From positions 1 through 36,879 of the forward strand of contig CAITYM010000147.1 in assembly GCA_903896615.1 (NCBI GenBank): a stretch of DNA of 36,879 nt, in the 5' to 3' direction. Position 1 is the stretch's first letter. Every line of letters starts with the position of its first letter. This document shows, piece after piece, positions 16,639 to 25,655 of the stretch. Origin of the DNA: an uncultured Burkholderiales bacterium (GTDB lineage Bacteria; Pseudomonadota; Gammaproteobacteria; Burkholderiales; Burkholderiaceae_C). The notes beneath the pieces were generated by a model. That model was given only the letters and a program-made list of their open reading frames with translations. It ran no database searches and had not been told where the DNA came from. Position numbers and translations under genes: made by a program.

Positions 16639-17835
16639 TTAATAATTCAAACCCATTGCTGCGCGAACATCTTTCATGGTTGCTTGAGCCACAAGGCGCG
16701 CTTTATTGGTTCCGTTTTCCACAATTTCTCTTACCATTTTTGGATTTGACATATACGGCTCAGCTCGTTCGAACATGGGTTGTTGCTCCCTTAGTATGCC
16801 GTCAATAACCGGTTGTTTACATTCTAAGCATCCAATTCCAGCGCTTTTACAGCCGGTTTGAACCCATTCCCTTGTTGTCTCATTGGAATACAAAACGTGA
16901 AATTGCCATACAGGACATTTACTAGGGTCTCCAGCATCGGTTCTCTTGATTCTTGCCGGATCAGTAGGCATTCGTCTAATTTTTTGTTCTAGATTTGCTT
17001 TCTCTTCACGAATGGCAATAGAGTTGTTGTAACTTTTGCTCATTTTTGCGCCGTCCAGCCCAGGTACCCGGCTGGCCTCTGTCAGAAGGGTTTGGGGTTC
17101 TGTGAGAATTTCTTGTCCAGTACCTTTTACATATCCGTTAAGCCGTTCACGGTCTTGTGGGCTTAGTTGGGTTTGCTCATTGATAAACCCAAGTGCTCCT
17201 TCTAAAGCCTTTAAGTCACCACCTTCTTGGAATTTTTTTCGAGACTTCTCAAGTCGCTTAACGCTTTCTGCAGGAATGCCAGTCAGGACCGCTTGAACCC
17301 TTTGTTCATAGTCAGACTCTCTCCCGTACAAGTGATTAAAGCGCCTTGCAACCTCCCGAGTTAACTCAACATGGGAGGACTGGTCCTCACCAACGGGGAC
17401 ATATCTGGCCTTGTAAATCAAGATATCAGCTGCTTGCAAAAGCGGGTAACCTAGGAATCCATAGGTTGATAAATCACGGTCTTTGAGTTTCTCTTGCTGA
17501 TCCTTATAGGTAGGAACCCGTTCAAGCCATCCGATCGGAGTGCCCATAGAGAGTAGGGTGAAGAGCTCAGCATGTTCAGGAATTTTGCTTTGTAGGAAAA
17601 TCGTGCATTGATTGGGATCTAACCCCACAGCAAGCCAATCAATGACCATTTCATAAACGTTTTTCTCAATCACCTCACGGCTCTCGTAGTGAGTCGTTAG
17701 GGCGTGCCAGTCCGCCACAAAGTAATAGCACTCCATCTCACTTTGAAGGCGCACCCAATTTTTAAGGGCGCCGTGGTAATGGCCTAAATGAAGAGCACCA
17801 GTTGGGCGCATACCAGATAAAACACGTGCTTTCAT
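16639..17835 (-). CDS. trpS: Tryptophanyl-tRNA synthetase with four-cysteine motif
   Basis: Charges tRNA-Trp. The 398-residue enzyme has the class I signatures HLGH (16-19) and KMSKS (264-268). It is longer than the about 330 residues of E. coli TrpRS. Extra sequence includes an insertion before KMSKS and a C-terminal region with C307-x21-C329-x6-C336-x2-C339. That spacing nearly matches C-x22-C-x6-C-x2-C of the Thermotoga maritima enzyme, which holds a 4Fe-4S cluster near the anticodon site, so this one may hold an Fe-S cluster or zinc; that is inference. Its ATG lies three bases after the M50 protease stop, so they are probably cotranscribed. Confidence 0.96.
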   Translation of the reverse strand: MKARVLSGMRPTGALHLGHYHGALKNWVRLQSEMECYYFVADWHALTTHYESREVIEKNVYEMVIDWLAVGLDPNQCTIFLQSKIPEHAELFTLLSMGTPIGWLERVPTYKDQQEKLKDRDLSTYGFLGYPLLQAADILIYKARYVPVGEDQSSHVELTREVARRFNHLYGRESDYEQRVQAVLTGIPAESVKRLEKSRKKFQEGGDLKALEGALGFINEQTQLSPQDRERLNGYVKGTGQEILTEPQTLLTEASRVPGLDGAKMSKSYNNSIAIREEKANLEQKIRRMPTDPARIKRTDAGDPSKCPVWQFHVLYSNETTREWVQTGCKSAGIGCLECKQPVIDGILREQQPMFERAEPYMSNPKMVREIVENGTNKARLVAQATMKDVRAAMGLNY

Positions 17836-17838
17836 GGA

Positions 17839-18507
17839 TTAACGAAACAAAAGTTCAAGAGGGTGGAGGGCAAAGTCGAGTGTCGCAAGCGTCAGCCCCA
17901 TGATTGGAGTCATCCAAATGGGGTTGATAACGTTTAGAAAGACCATTGCCATAACAACGTAAAAACCGTAGGGCTCAATTCGAGAGAATTCCATTGCCAT
18001 TTTGCGGGGGAGGAGTCCAACCAAGACACGTCCACCGTCAAGTGGGGGTACTGGAAAGAGATTGAACGCAAACATCACAATGTTGACTTTGATGCCTGCT
18101 TTGCTCATTTCCAGAAAAAATGTCTCATCAAAGTTAAATCCGAGTAGGAGGTAGAGTACAACGCCCCAAAGAAAGGCTTGTAGCAAATTCATAGCTGGGC
18201 CGGCCAAGGCGACCCAAACCATATCCTGTTTGGGATTGCGTAGATCACCAAATCGAACAGGAACAGGCTTGGCGTATCCAAAAAGGAAGGTACCTGCCGT
18301 TGCAAAATAAATAATGAGTGGCATAACCAACGTGCCCACAATATCAATGTGAGACGCGGGGTTCAGGGTCACTCTTCCTAAAAGCCAAGCCGTGTTGTCG
18401 CCAAAGTATCTAGCGGCGTAGCCATGAGCAGCTTCATGCAGGGTGATGGCAAACAACACCGGTAAAGCGTAGATCGTGACAGTTTGAATAAGGTTAGATA
18501 TATCCAC
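17839..18507 (-). CDS. Site-2 protease family (M50) membrane metalloprotease
   Basis: An intramembrane metalloprotease-like protein of 222 residues. The zinc motif H24-E-A-A-H28 sits in the first membrane segment, and the third ligand is expected at D157 in NLFPVPPLDGGRVL. About five or six hydrophobic segments are present. There is no PDZ or CBS domain, so this is the short form (YwhC/Rip-like) seen beside trpS in many betaproteobacteria. The substrate is unknown. Three bases separate it from trpS. The next gene upstream (YciO) is 177 bases away, and that gap shows nothing distinctive. Confidence 0.92.
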   Translation of the reverse strand: MDISNLIQTVTIYALPVLFAITLHEAAHGYAARYFGDNTAWLLGRVTLNPASHIDIVGTLVMPLIIYFATAGTFLFGYAKPVPVRFGDLRNPKQDMVWVALAGPAMNLLQAFLWGVVLYLLLGFNFDETFFLEMSKAGIKVNIVMFAFNLFPVPPLDGGRVLVGLLPRKMAMEFSRIEPYGFYVVMAMVFLNVINPIWMTPIMGLTLATLDFALHPLELLFR

Positions 18508-18684
18508 CCCGCCATTTTCTCACTTGAATGACTAAAAATGGCTAAAAATTTATCCAAAGTGATTATTTTTTACCACAAACAGGTGAATATGCCTAATACA
18601 TTACTACTCTTTTGGGTGAAATCTACTCAAATACTTAGGATAAGACCTAATTAGTCCTTTCCCAAACAATGCAAAACTTTCCGC

Positions 18685-19320
18685 TTACAGTCCTAGTGCT
18701 GCGAGTTCGCCGCGGCCTTGGCGAATTAGCACTGCCGCCCCCCCGTCCCCCATGGGCGTAAGGTCGACAACGGTAGTGGGATCTAGGTGGCAGGCGCCAG
18801 CATCAATGATCACATCAATTGCGTTTGCAAACCTGGTTTCAATTAAATCAGGGTCGTTGATGGGTTCGCTTTCATCGGGAGCAATTAATGTAGTGGACAA
18901 CAAGGGGGCCCCGTGCGCGGCGAGGAGTTCAAGGATAACGATATTGTCGGGCACACGAAGTCCTATGGTTTTACGCTGTGGGTGGCATACCCGACGCGGA
19001 ACCTCCTTGGTAGCCTCTAGTATGAATGTGTAGGGTCCCGGGGTTGCTGATTTGATTAAGCGGTACTGGCGATTATCGACTCGAGCGTAGTGTGCTAATT
19101 CTGAAAGATCTTTACAAATTAGAGTCAGATTGTGTTTTTCATCAACACCTCTTATTCTTCTAATTTTATCCACAGCTGATTTATCCTCTAAGTGACAAAC
19201 GAGTGCGTAACTTGAGTCTGTAGGTACAGCGGCCACGCCGCCCCCGGCCAAAATAGTGGCCGCTTGTTTCAGAAATCTGACCTGCGGGTTATCAGGATGT
19301 ACGGTAAGTCTAAATGTCAT
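18685..19320 (-). CDS. YciO/YrdC-domain protein (Sua5-like)
   Basis: A 211-residue protein of the Sua5/YrdC/YciO fold. The motif PTDSSYALVCHL (about 33-44) is the YciO version of the nucleotide-binding loop, and KHNLTLICKDLSEL follows as in the family. YrdC and Sua5 make threonylcarbamoyl-AMP for the t6A tRNA modification. YciO proteins are close relatives whose precise role is less settled, so the true t6A synthase may be encoded elsewhere. A fair promoter lies just upstream. Confidence 0.9.
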   Translation of the reverse strand: MTFRLTVHPDNPQVRFLKQAATILAGGGVAAVPTDSSYALVCHLEDKSAVDKIRRIRGVDEKHNLTLICKDLSELAHYARVDNRQYRLIKSATPGPYTFILEATKEVPRRVCHPQRKTIGLRVPDNIVILELLAAHGAPLLSTTLIAPDESEPINDPDLIETRFANAIDVIIDAGACHLDPTTVVDLTPMGDGGAAVLIRQGRGELAALGL

Positions 19321-19338
19321 ACTTAAGGAGGGTTTAGT

Positions 19339-19368
19339 TTTATATCTAGTAGCAATGTTTAGGGTTAA
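19339..19368 (-). promoter_or_regulatory. Candidate sigma-70 promoter for the YciO gene
   Basis: On the minus strand TTAACC (19368-19363) and TATAAA (19344-19339) are 18 bases apart, matching the -35 and -10 consensus at four and five of six positions. Transcription would begin about ten bases before the start codon at 19320, so the leader is short. Confidence 0.35.
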
Positions 19369-19443
19369 GTAAGGGTATGAGTTTCAAATCTGCAATGAGT
19401 TTGCTTGAGATTTTTATTCAAACTTAAAACTTAAAACCATCAT

Positions 19444-20331
19444 CTAGGTGAGCGTGTTGTGAACCAGCGGCGGCTTAGAGCTGCCACGCCATGCAGCAGC
19501 AATACCGCTAATTCCAATGAGTGCAATGCCGACTAATTCAAGTCCCTGCGGGTTATAGCCAAAGACAACCCAACCCGTAAACCAAGAAAAAACCAGCTGT
19601 AGATACAAATAAGGAGCTAAGCGGTTGGCAGGTGCTTTAGAGAATCCAACTATTAGGAGGTAATGTCCTAAGGTTCCAGTCAAACCGGAGAGACACATTA
19701 AGAGCCACAACGTGGTGCTCAAGTTCACATCCCATGCCCAGGGGACAACCAAAGAGCAAACTAAGAATCCAACCCAACCTGTAAAAAGGTGCAAGGTCAT
19801 TGGATCCTCTGTTCGCGAGAGATAGCTGGTGAGTACCTGGTAAAGTGCATTTGAGACGGACATCGTGAGGGGGAAAAGTGCGTCAAAGCCCTTCAAATTT
19901 CCTCCGGGACGAACTATGATGAGGGCGCCAATTAATCCGAGAACTACACACACATTTCTGAATAAAGTTACTTTTTCTTTCAAAAAGAAATGAGATAACA
20001 CCATGACAAGTAGTGGTGTGAGCATGCCGATGGCTGCAAATTCTGCTACAGGCATTCTTTGAAGACTGAGAAATGCCAAGGTACTGCTCGATAAAAGTAG
20101 CAAACCACGAAGTGTTTGTAGCCTTAAACGAGTTGTTCTAAATAGAGCGCGACCTCTACGGGGAAGTAAAAAAGACGCGCTCAAGGTGGAATGAGCCGCG
20201 TATCTAAACCACATCACCATTAAAAGTGGGACACCACTCATTAGGTATTTGTTGGTCGTATCCAGCACAGCAAAGCACATTAACGAGAGAACTAGAGATA
20301 ACACACCTAGTAGGAACGGACGATGGGGCAT
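19444..20331 (-). CDS. EamA/DMT-family membrane transporter
   Basis: A 295-residue membrane protein with about ten hydrophobic segments in two EamA repeats. The first repeat ends near FFLKEKVTLFRNVCVVLGLIG and the second near GFSKAPANRLAPYLYLQLVF; both are typical of the drug/metabolite transporter superfamily. Such proteins move amino acids, nucleobases or other small metabolites across the inner membrane; the substrate here is unknown. It lies between the PHP and YciO genes, with gaps of 177 and 123 bases, so it may be an independent unit. Confidence 0.92.
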   Translation of the reverse strand: MPHRPFLLGVLSLVLSLMCFAVLDTTNKYLMSGVPLLMVMWFRYAAHSTLSASFLLPRRGRALFRTTRLRLQTLRGLLLLSSSTLAFLSLQRMPVAEFAAIGMLTPLLVMVLSHFFLKEKVTLFRNVCVVLGLIGALIIVRPGGNLKGFDALFPLTMSVSNALYQVLTSYLSRTEDPMTLHLFTGWVGFLVCSLVVPWAWDVNLSTTLWLLMCLSGLTGTLGHYLLIVGFSKAPANRLAPYLYLQLVFSWFTGWVVFGYNPQGLELVGIALIGISGIAAAWRGSSKPPLVHNTLT

Positions 20332-20508
20332 GGTGTGTGGCGTGAAATGACAGTTAGAGAGAAATTATTAGAGAACTAGGTTACAGGATTGGAGATATTG
20401 ACTAAGGCAGGAGTGTGAAGCCTGTGCCAGTCGAACAAGGCAGTAGGCAATAAACACCAAGTGTCTAGCCCCTAGTCCCATACTCAAGTACTTTCAGTAA
20501 CCCCTTAG

Positions 20509-21360
20509 TCAGTGAACTCGCTCGCTGAGCATTGTCCAAACAGGCGTCAAATCGCTAGGCAAAGCTGTCAAAGTGCCCAGGTCTAGCCTGCTTTCATTGG
20601 GGCTGTGAAAATCACTGCCTCTTGACGCTAATAGTTTGAATTCACGGGCTACCTCTGCGTAACGCGCGGCCTCAGCATCCGTATGACTACCTGTGACAAC
20701 TTCGATAGCTGTACCGCCATGCGCCATGAATTCGGTAATAAGTGCGTACTCTTCATTGGCTGTAAAGCCGTACCGAGCAGGATGCGCAATGACAGCGATA
20801 CCGCTTGCTTGAGTAATCCAATGAACTGCATCACTTAGCGCGGCCCATTTGTGTTCAACAAAGCCGGGCTTGCCGTCAGTTAAATATTTGCGGAAAACCT
20901 CCGATGTGTCCGAGCAAACGCCGCTGTCCACCAAGAATCTTGCAAAATGAGTACGTGAGATCAGATCAGGATTGCCCACATATTTAAGCGCGCCTTCATA
21001 CGCTCCGCCAATACCAACCTTCTCTAATTGAGAGGACATGTCCCTGGCCCGCAACTCACGGCCCTCCCGTGTGGCTCGAAGGCCAGACACTATAGAGGAT
21101 TGATTGTGATCGAACCCAAGTCCAACAATGTGAACAGTTTTACCCGCAAAGCTGACAGATACTTCAGTTCCGGTCAAATAATTTAGTCCAACCGCTTGAG
21201 CTGCTTTAATAGCCCTGTCTTGGCCGCCAACTTCGTCGTGGTCGGTAAGTGACCATAAATCAACTCCGTTTGATTTGGCCCGCTTAGCGAGCACCTCAGG
21301 AGTAAGTGTTCCATCGGAGATAACGGAGTGGCAGTGGAGGTCGGCGTTTGAGTAATTCAC
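20509..21360 (-). CDS. PHP-domain phosphoesterase (YciV/RNase AM-like)
   Basis: A 283-residue metal-dependent phosphoesterase of the PHP family. Metal ligands are visible at H9-x-H11 (DLHCHS), D16, D40-H41 (SLTDHDEV), E66 (TGTEVSV), in AVIAHPARYGF and in SRGSDFHSP. The closest characterised relatives are YciV/TrpH of E. coli (RNase AM, a 5'-3' exonuclease) and a 3',5'-nucleoside bisphosphate phosphatase; I cannot separate these from sequence. In betaproteobacteria it is often found upstream of YciO and trpS, as here. Tandem repeats and an imperfect dyad lie just upstream. Confidence 0.92.
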   Translation of the reverse strand: MNYSNADLHCHSVISDGTLTPEVLAKRAKSNGVDLWSLTDHDEVGGQDRAIKAAQAVGLNYLTGTEVSVSFAGKTVHIVGLGFDHNQSSIVSGLRATREGRELRARDMSSQLEKVGIGGAYEGALKYVGNPDLISRTHFARFLVDSGVCSDTSEVFRKYLTDGKPGFVEHKWAALSDAVHWITQASGIAVIAHPARYGFTANEEYALITEFMAHGGTAIEVVTGSHTDAEAARYAEVAREFKLLASRGSDFHSPNESRLDLGTLTALPSDLTPVWTMLSERVH

Positions 21361-21383
21361 ACCTGTATTTTAGTCTCAGCTTC

Positions 21384-21436
21384 TCAGTTGCGTTTAAATT
21401 ACGCACTGAAGTGTCCAAAAGGGTATAGAAGTGTCC
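21384..21436. repeat. Imperfect dyad and two 9-base direct repeats upstream of the PHP gene
   Basis: TCAGT(T)GCGT and ACGCACTGA (21384-21393 and 21401-21409) form an inverted repeat around an AT core with one bulged base. Beside it GAAGTGTCC occurs at 21408-21416 and again at 21428-21436, start to start 20 bases apart, about two helical turns. The cluster sits 24-76 bases upstream of the PHP gene and downstream of recJ. It looks more like an operator than a terminator, as no U-run follows on either strand. Confidence 0.4.
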
Positions 21437-21475
21437 TAATTGTCTTAAAAAGTATTCAGTTATGGTGCTTGATGG

Positions 21476-23248
21476 TCATTTACACGACTCAACATAAAGT
21501 TTCAATTTTTGTGTGCCGGACCAAGTATCGATTTCGATTTTATAGACTAGCTCTGCTTGATTGTCCAAAGTTTGGGTGTGATTGAACCAAATTGCATCGC
21601 ATTCTTGGTTATGAATTAAGACTCGCATGGATAAATGTTTCTCCCCCACGATTCGTTGTTTCAAGATTTTGACAGGATTACAAAAGAGGGGGGCCGCAAA
21701 TCCCTGACCCCAGACCTGTGACTGAAGGAGTTTGACTGTTTCAATGTTGAAGTACTCGGCTTCTAGTTCGCCGTCAGTCATTATTTCCTTTATACCTATG
21801 GTGTACCCGAGCCAAGATTGAGCGATCGTGGATAAAGCGGACTCAAAGATATGCAAATCTTTCTCCATCAAGGTGCATCCAGCAGCCATTGCGTGTCCGC
21901 CAAATTTAATAAGCACGCCGGGATGTTGTTTTGACAAAAGATCAAGTGCGTCCCTTAAATGAAATCCAGTTATCGAGCGCCCAGATCCTTTGACGACTGC
22001 AACCGTGCCCTCAGTAGTGTTCATTTGGCTAGGAGCAAATACAAAGGTCGGCATGTGATGGCGATCTTTTATTCTGGATGCAACAATGCCCACTACGCCT
22101 TCATGGAAATTTGAATCAAACACACAAAGTACATGATTGCGATTGGACTGATGTGAGAATTTTTGTTCTGCAGTTTCAAGTGCACCGTCAAGCATCGTTG
22201 CCTCAACGCTTCGTCTATCTGAGTTGATTTGGTTGAGTTGTTCGGCAAGCATTTGTGCGCGTTCATAATTGTCACTGAGTAAGCACTCAATTCCAATTGT
22301 CATATCTGCGAGGCGGCCTGCAGCATTTATGCGGGGACCTATAAAAAAACCAATATCCTGGGTCGTGGCGGTGCTGGGATTTTTCTCACAGACCTCAAAG
22401 AGGCACCGCAAGCCAATCGGCATATTTAAAGCGCGCATTCTGCGCAGTCCTTGTTCGACAAGCCTTCTGTTGTTCGCATCCAATATCACAACGTCTGCAA
22501 CACTGCCAAGGGCAACAAGTGGCAGCAGTGTGTCCAGTTTGGGTTGGAGTAGTGGAATATGATTAGATGCAGTTTGATCACGCGGATTTCGGCTCCCATC
22601 AAAAAACCCCAGGGCTCGCATTTGAGCTCGAACACCTAATAAAACGTAGAACATAACTCCCACACCCGCGAGGTTCTTACTTGCAAATTTGCAATCAACT
22701 TGGTTAGGGTTAACAATTGCGTCTGCTAGGGGTAAGCGTTCTGCGGGGAGATGGTGATCCGTGATAAGTACTTGTAGGCCGAGCTCTTTTGCTTTTTCAA
22801 CGCCTTCAACACTTGCAATCCCGTTGTCTACAGTTACGAGGACATCAGCGCCAGTAGCGGCAACGCGTTGTGAAATTTCGGGTGTTAGGCCGTATCCATC
22901 GATAACGCGGTCAGGAACCAGGTAACTCAGACGCTGAGCACCAAGCATTCTGAGTCCTCTGATGGCAAGCGCGCACGCGCTAGCACCATCACAATCATAA
23001 TCAGCAACAATACAGATCAATTTGTTTTCAACGATGGCGCGGATGAGGAGGGAGGCCGCCGCCTGCATACCCAGCAGTGTCTCTGGGGGGAGAAGATGCT
23101 TAAGGTCTGGATCTAACTCAAGCGCAGACTCAACGCCGCGACTTGAAAAAAGGCGCACCATTAATGGATGAATTGAACCGGTTGTGCTTGACTGCTCAAT
23201 TTGCCATGCCGAGCGAGGACGGGGGTTGCGTTGCGTAATGATGTGCAT
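21476..23248 (-). CDS. recJ: Single-stranded-DNA-specific exonuclease RecJ
   Basis: A 5'-3' exonuclease acting on single-stranded DNA in recombination and mismatch repair. The 590-residue protein has the DHH phosphoesterase motifs DYDCDG (83-88), D141 in VTVDNG and DHH (164-166), and in the DHHA1 domain the GGHAMAAGC motif near 450. An OB-fold domain closes the protein. The length is close to the 570-580 of relatives. The ATG at 23248 gives the expected N-terminus. It follows the rpfE-like gene by 32 bases on the same strand, so both are probably one transcript. Confidence 0.97.
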   Translation of the reverse strand: MHIITQRNPRPRSAWQIEQSSTTGSIHPLMVRLFSSRGVESALELDPDLKHLLPPETLLGMQAAASLLIRAIVENKLICIVADYDCDGASACALAIRGLRMLGAQRLSYLVPDRVIDGYGLTPEISQRVAATGADVLVTVDNGIASVEGVEKAKELGLQVLITDHHLPAERLPLADAIVNPNQVDCKFASKNLAGVGVMFYVLLGVRAQMRALGFFDGSRNPRDQTASNHIPLLQPKLDTLLPLVALGSVADVVILDANNRRLVEQGLRRMRALNMPIGLRCLFEVCEKNPSTATTQDIGFFIGPRINAAGRLADMTIGIECLLSDNYERAQMLAEQLNQINSDRRSVEATMLDGALETAEQKFSHQSNRNHVLCVFDSNFHEGVVGIVASRIKDRHHMPTFVFAPSQMNTTEGTVAVVKGSGRSITGFHLRDALDLLSKQHPGVLIKFGGHAMAAGCTLMEKDLHIFESALSTIAQSWLGYTIGIKEIMTDGELEAEYFNIETVKLLQSQVWGQGFAAPLFCNPVKILKQRIVGEKHLSMRVLIHNQECDAIWFNHTQTLDNQAELVYKIEIDTWSGTQKLKLYVESCK

Positions 23249-23280
23249 GTTGCGAGTGGGGGAAATTTTGAGGGTCTAAA

Positions 23281-24348
23281 TTAAAAACCCAACAGGTTTG
23301 ATAATTGATTAGACTTAAATAGTCTGATTAAGTTCCTGCTCCATGAACGCTCAACTGGTGAGAGGGTGATGCAAGTCGTCTCATTGCACAAACTTAGTTG
23401 TGTTGGATTGATTTTATTTGCCTTCGTGACTAAATATTGATCAAGTAGTGTTGCATCAATGAGTTCCCAATCGCGTGACCAAGCATTGAGCCATTCGGGG
23501 TCATCTGGGTGTAGGAGCGCAGTCTGGGTTGTGTAGACGTCCTTGATTTGAATATGCTTATATGCCTCAAGCATAGTTTGCAAAGAATGACCATTAAAGG
23601 TGAGGGTGCCGGTGCCACTGATCCAAAATGAATTAATAGGTATTGATCTATGGTCGTTAACGCTATCTTGATATAAAAGCATTTGCATCTCGTTTTGTAA
23701 ACGACGAAGCAAATTGGCGCTTTTATGGTTTTCACTTTTGCCAGTGCCAATTAAAAAATCATCAATGATTCGTCCTGATACTCGTCCTAAACTTGCACTG
23801 GCAAGTGAGCTAAAGTGTTCGCTATAGGCTAGCCATTGTCCAGGTTGTAACTGCATATCAGCAAAAAGCTGAATTGAATCCTCCGCAAAATAGGGTTTCA
23901 TTTTTTGAAATAATTTTTCTGACTCGCTCGCCTCCAATCCAAGTTCGTTTGCATCAGCGCTAAAGCTAACCTGACCGTGTTGGACGCTCCATGAGCATAA
24001 TGTTATAAATGCCCAACTTCCTGCATCAAACTTTGCTGGTTGGATAAGTCCCAGTTCTGCTGCCTTTAGTGCTGCAAAAGGCAACTCTCCGTCAAGTTCG
24101 TCTATGCCGTCTGGTTTCGTCCATCCCATTGCAAGGGCAACAGCTATCTCTGCAGGTGTATTTAAGGATGTAGGCGCTAGTGTCTTTTTAAAACTAGGAA
24201 TTGATTGTTCCAATATTTTCCTCAAATTAGGCACTTTTAGCTTGTTCAGTCGTTGAGCAGCTGATTTTGTCAACCCAAGCTCATTGGTATGGGTATCATT
24301 GGGGGGGAGAGAATGGGTAAGAATGAGTTTTGGAGCTTTGTTTTGCAT
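23281..24348 (-). CDS. RpfE-type protein (phosphoglycerate mutase-like fold), function unknown
   Basis: About 355 residues from the ATG at 24348; the frame extends to a TTG at 24384 but no ribosome binding site supports it. I recognise it by pattern as the betaproteobacterial protein often annotated as regulatory protein, RpfE type, or cofactor-independent phosphoglycerate mutase-like. Distinctive stretches are QPGQWLAYSEHFSSLASASL, LRRLQNEMQMLLYQDSVND and INSFWISGTGTL. No complete metal site of the real phosphoglycerate mutases is apparent. In Xanthomonas rpfE also neighbours recJ, within the cluster named for regulation of pathogenicity factors. Its biochemical role is not settled. It is transcribed towards recJ and diverges from lolC. 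Confidence 0.8.
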   Translation of the reverse strand: MQNKAPKLILTHSLPPNDTHTNELGLTKSAAQRLNKLKVPNLRKILEQSIPSFKKTLAPTSLNTPAEIAVALAMGWTKPDGIDELDGELPFAALKAAELGLIQPAKFDAGSWAFITLCSWSVQHGQVSFSADANELGLEASESEKLFQKMKPYFAEDSIQLFADMQLQPGQWLAYSEHFSSLASASLGRVSGRIIDDFLIGTGKSENHKSANLLRRLQNEMQMLLYQDSVNDHRSIPINSFWISGTGTLTFNGHSLQTMLEAYKHIQIKDVYTTQTALLHPDDPEWLNAWSRDWELIDATLLDQYLVTKANKINPTQLSLCNETTCITLSPVERSWSRNLIRLFKSNQLSNLLGF

Positions 24349-24407
24349 GATGTGATTGTGCAAGATAGCGTGCAAACGGTGCAAGATTAATTTGAGAGAT
24401 TATTACT

Positions 24408-25655
24408 TTGTTTGAATTATTGATTGGTTGGCGGTATACGAGGGCTGGAAAGTCCACAAGGAAAAATGGTTTCATATCATTTATATCTGCAGTTTCTATG
24501 ACCGGCATCGCTCTAGGCGTGGCTGCCTTAATCATTGTGTTGAGCGTAATGAATGGCTTCCAAAAGGAGGTTCGCGACCGTATGATTGCAGTTCTCTCCC
24601 ATGTGGAGATTCTCTCTGCGAGTGGTGAGGGCCTAGAGGATTACGAGCGGGTTAAATCGCTGGTTATCAAGAATTCTCAAGTCTTGGCGACCGCTCCTTT
24701 TGTGTCTGCCCAGGTTTTAATGGCACACGGCGAGGATATGAGAGGCGCATTGGTTCGGGGTATAGATCCTTTGCAGGAGTCCGGAGTCACCGACGTCGTT
24801 ACTCAATTGCCACCTTCTGTGCAAGCGCAATTGTCACCTGGTTCATACAATGTCGTCTTAGGGGTGGAGTTGGCACGCGCTTTGGGTGTTGGAGTGGGGG
24901 AGCCCGTCACTCTTATTGCGCCTGAGGGACAAGTAACACCCGCAGGGGTGATTCCCCGATTAAAGCAGCTAAGGGTTGTTGCACTACTTGATACAGGTCA
25001 TTATGATTTTGATTCGAGTTTAGCGCTCATCTCGATAGTGGACGCCCAGCGCATATTTAGACTTGACGCGCCAATGGGGATGCGCCTTAAGGTCAAAGAT
25101 CCCCAACAAGCTAGGCAAATCGCCGATGATCTATTGCAAACACTGCCCCCTCAACTATTTGTGAGGGACTGGACACGTCAGAACAAAACTTGGTTTAGTG
25201 CTGTACAAATTGAGAAAAGGATGATGTTCATTATTCTGACTTTAATCGTTGCAGTGGCAGCTTTTAATTTGGTCAGCACACTAGTCATGACGGTAACTGA
25301 TAAACAAGCCGATATTGCTATTTTGCGAACTATGGGTGCGAGTGCCCGCTCTATACTACTGATTTTTATGGTTCAAGGCGCGCTCATTGGAGTAGGCGGG
25401 ACATTAATTGGTGCTGGTTTGGGGCTTGGAGTTGCATTTAATATAGATGTCATCGTTCCGGCAATTGAACATGTGCTTGGCATGAGTTTTTTGCCCCACG
25501 ACATTTACCTGATTAGCAAAATGCCCAGTGATCCTCAGTCAAGCGATATCTTGCCAATCATATTTATTTCCCTACTCATGTCCCTTTGCGCCACTCTATA
25601 CCCTAGTTGGCGTGCGAGCCGAGTACAACCAGCGCAGGCACTTAGATATGAATAA
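24408..25655 (+). CDS. lolC: Lipoprotein-releasing ABC system permease (LolC/LolE/LolF type)
   Basis: The inner-membrane permease that, with LolD, extracts outer-membrane lipoproteins and passes them to LolA. The 415-residue product shows the family plan: first helix (about 23-47, ISFISAVSMTGIALGVAALI), a large periplasmic domain, then three helices in the C-terminal half (FtsX fold). The N-terminal pattern FELLIGWRYTRA and the following VMNGFQKEVRDRM are characteristic. The start is a TTG at 24408; no in-frame ATG gives a full N-terminus. The last eight bases overlap lolD. Only one such permease is present here, which would fit a homodimer as in LolF-type systems. Confidence 0.93.
   Translation: MFELLIGWRYTRAGKSTRKNGFISFISAVSMTGIALGVAALIIVLSVMNGFQKEVRDRMIAVLSHVEILSASGEGLEDYERVKSLVIKNSQVLATAPFVSAQVLMAHGEDMRGALVRGIDPLQESGVTDVVTQLPPSVQAQLSPGSYNVVLGVELARALGVGVGEPVTLIAPEGQVTPAGVIPRLKQLRVVALLDTGHYDFDSSLALISIVDAQRIFRLDAPMGMRLKVKDPQQARQIADDLLQTLPPQLFVRDWTRQNKTWFSAVQIEKRMMFIILTLIVAVAAFNLVSTLVMTVTDKQADIAILRTMGASARSILLIFMVQGALIGVGGTLIGAGLGLGVAFNIDVIVPAIEHVLGMSFLPHDIYLISKMPSDPQSSDILPIIFISLLMSLCATLYPSWRASRVQPAQALRYE

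Noticed and set aside
25528..25647. 40-residue N-terminal extension of LolD
   Set aside because: It lies inside lolC in another frame and is unlike LolD; the ATG at 25648 gives the normal protein.
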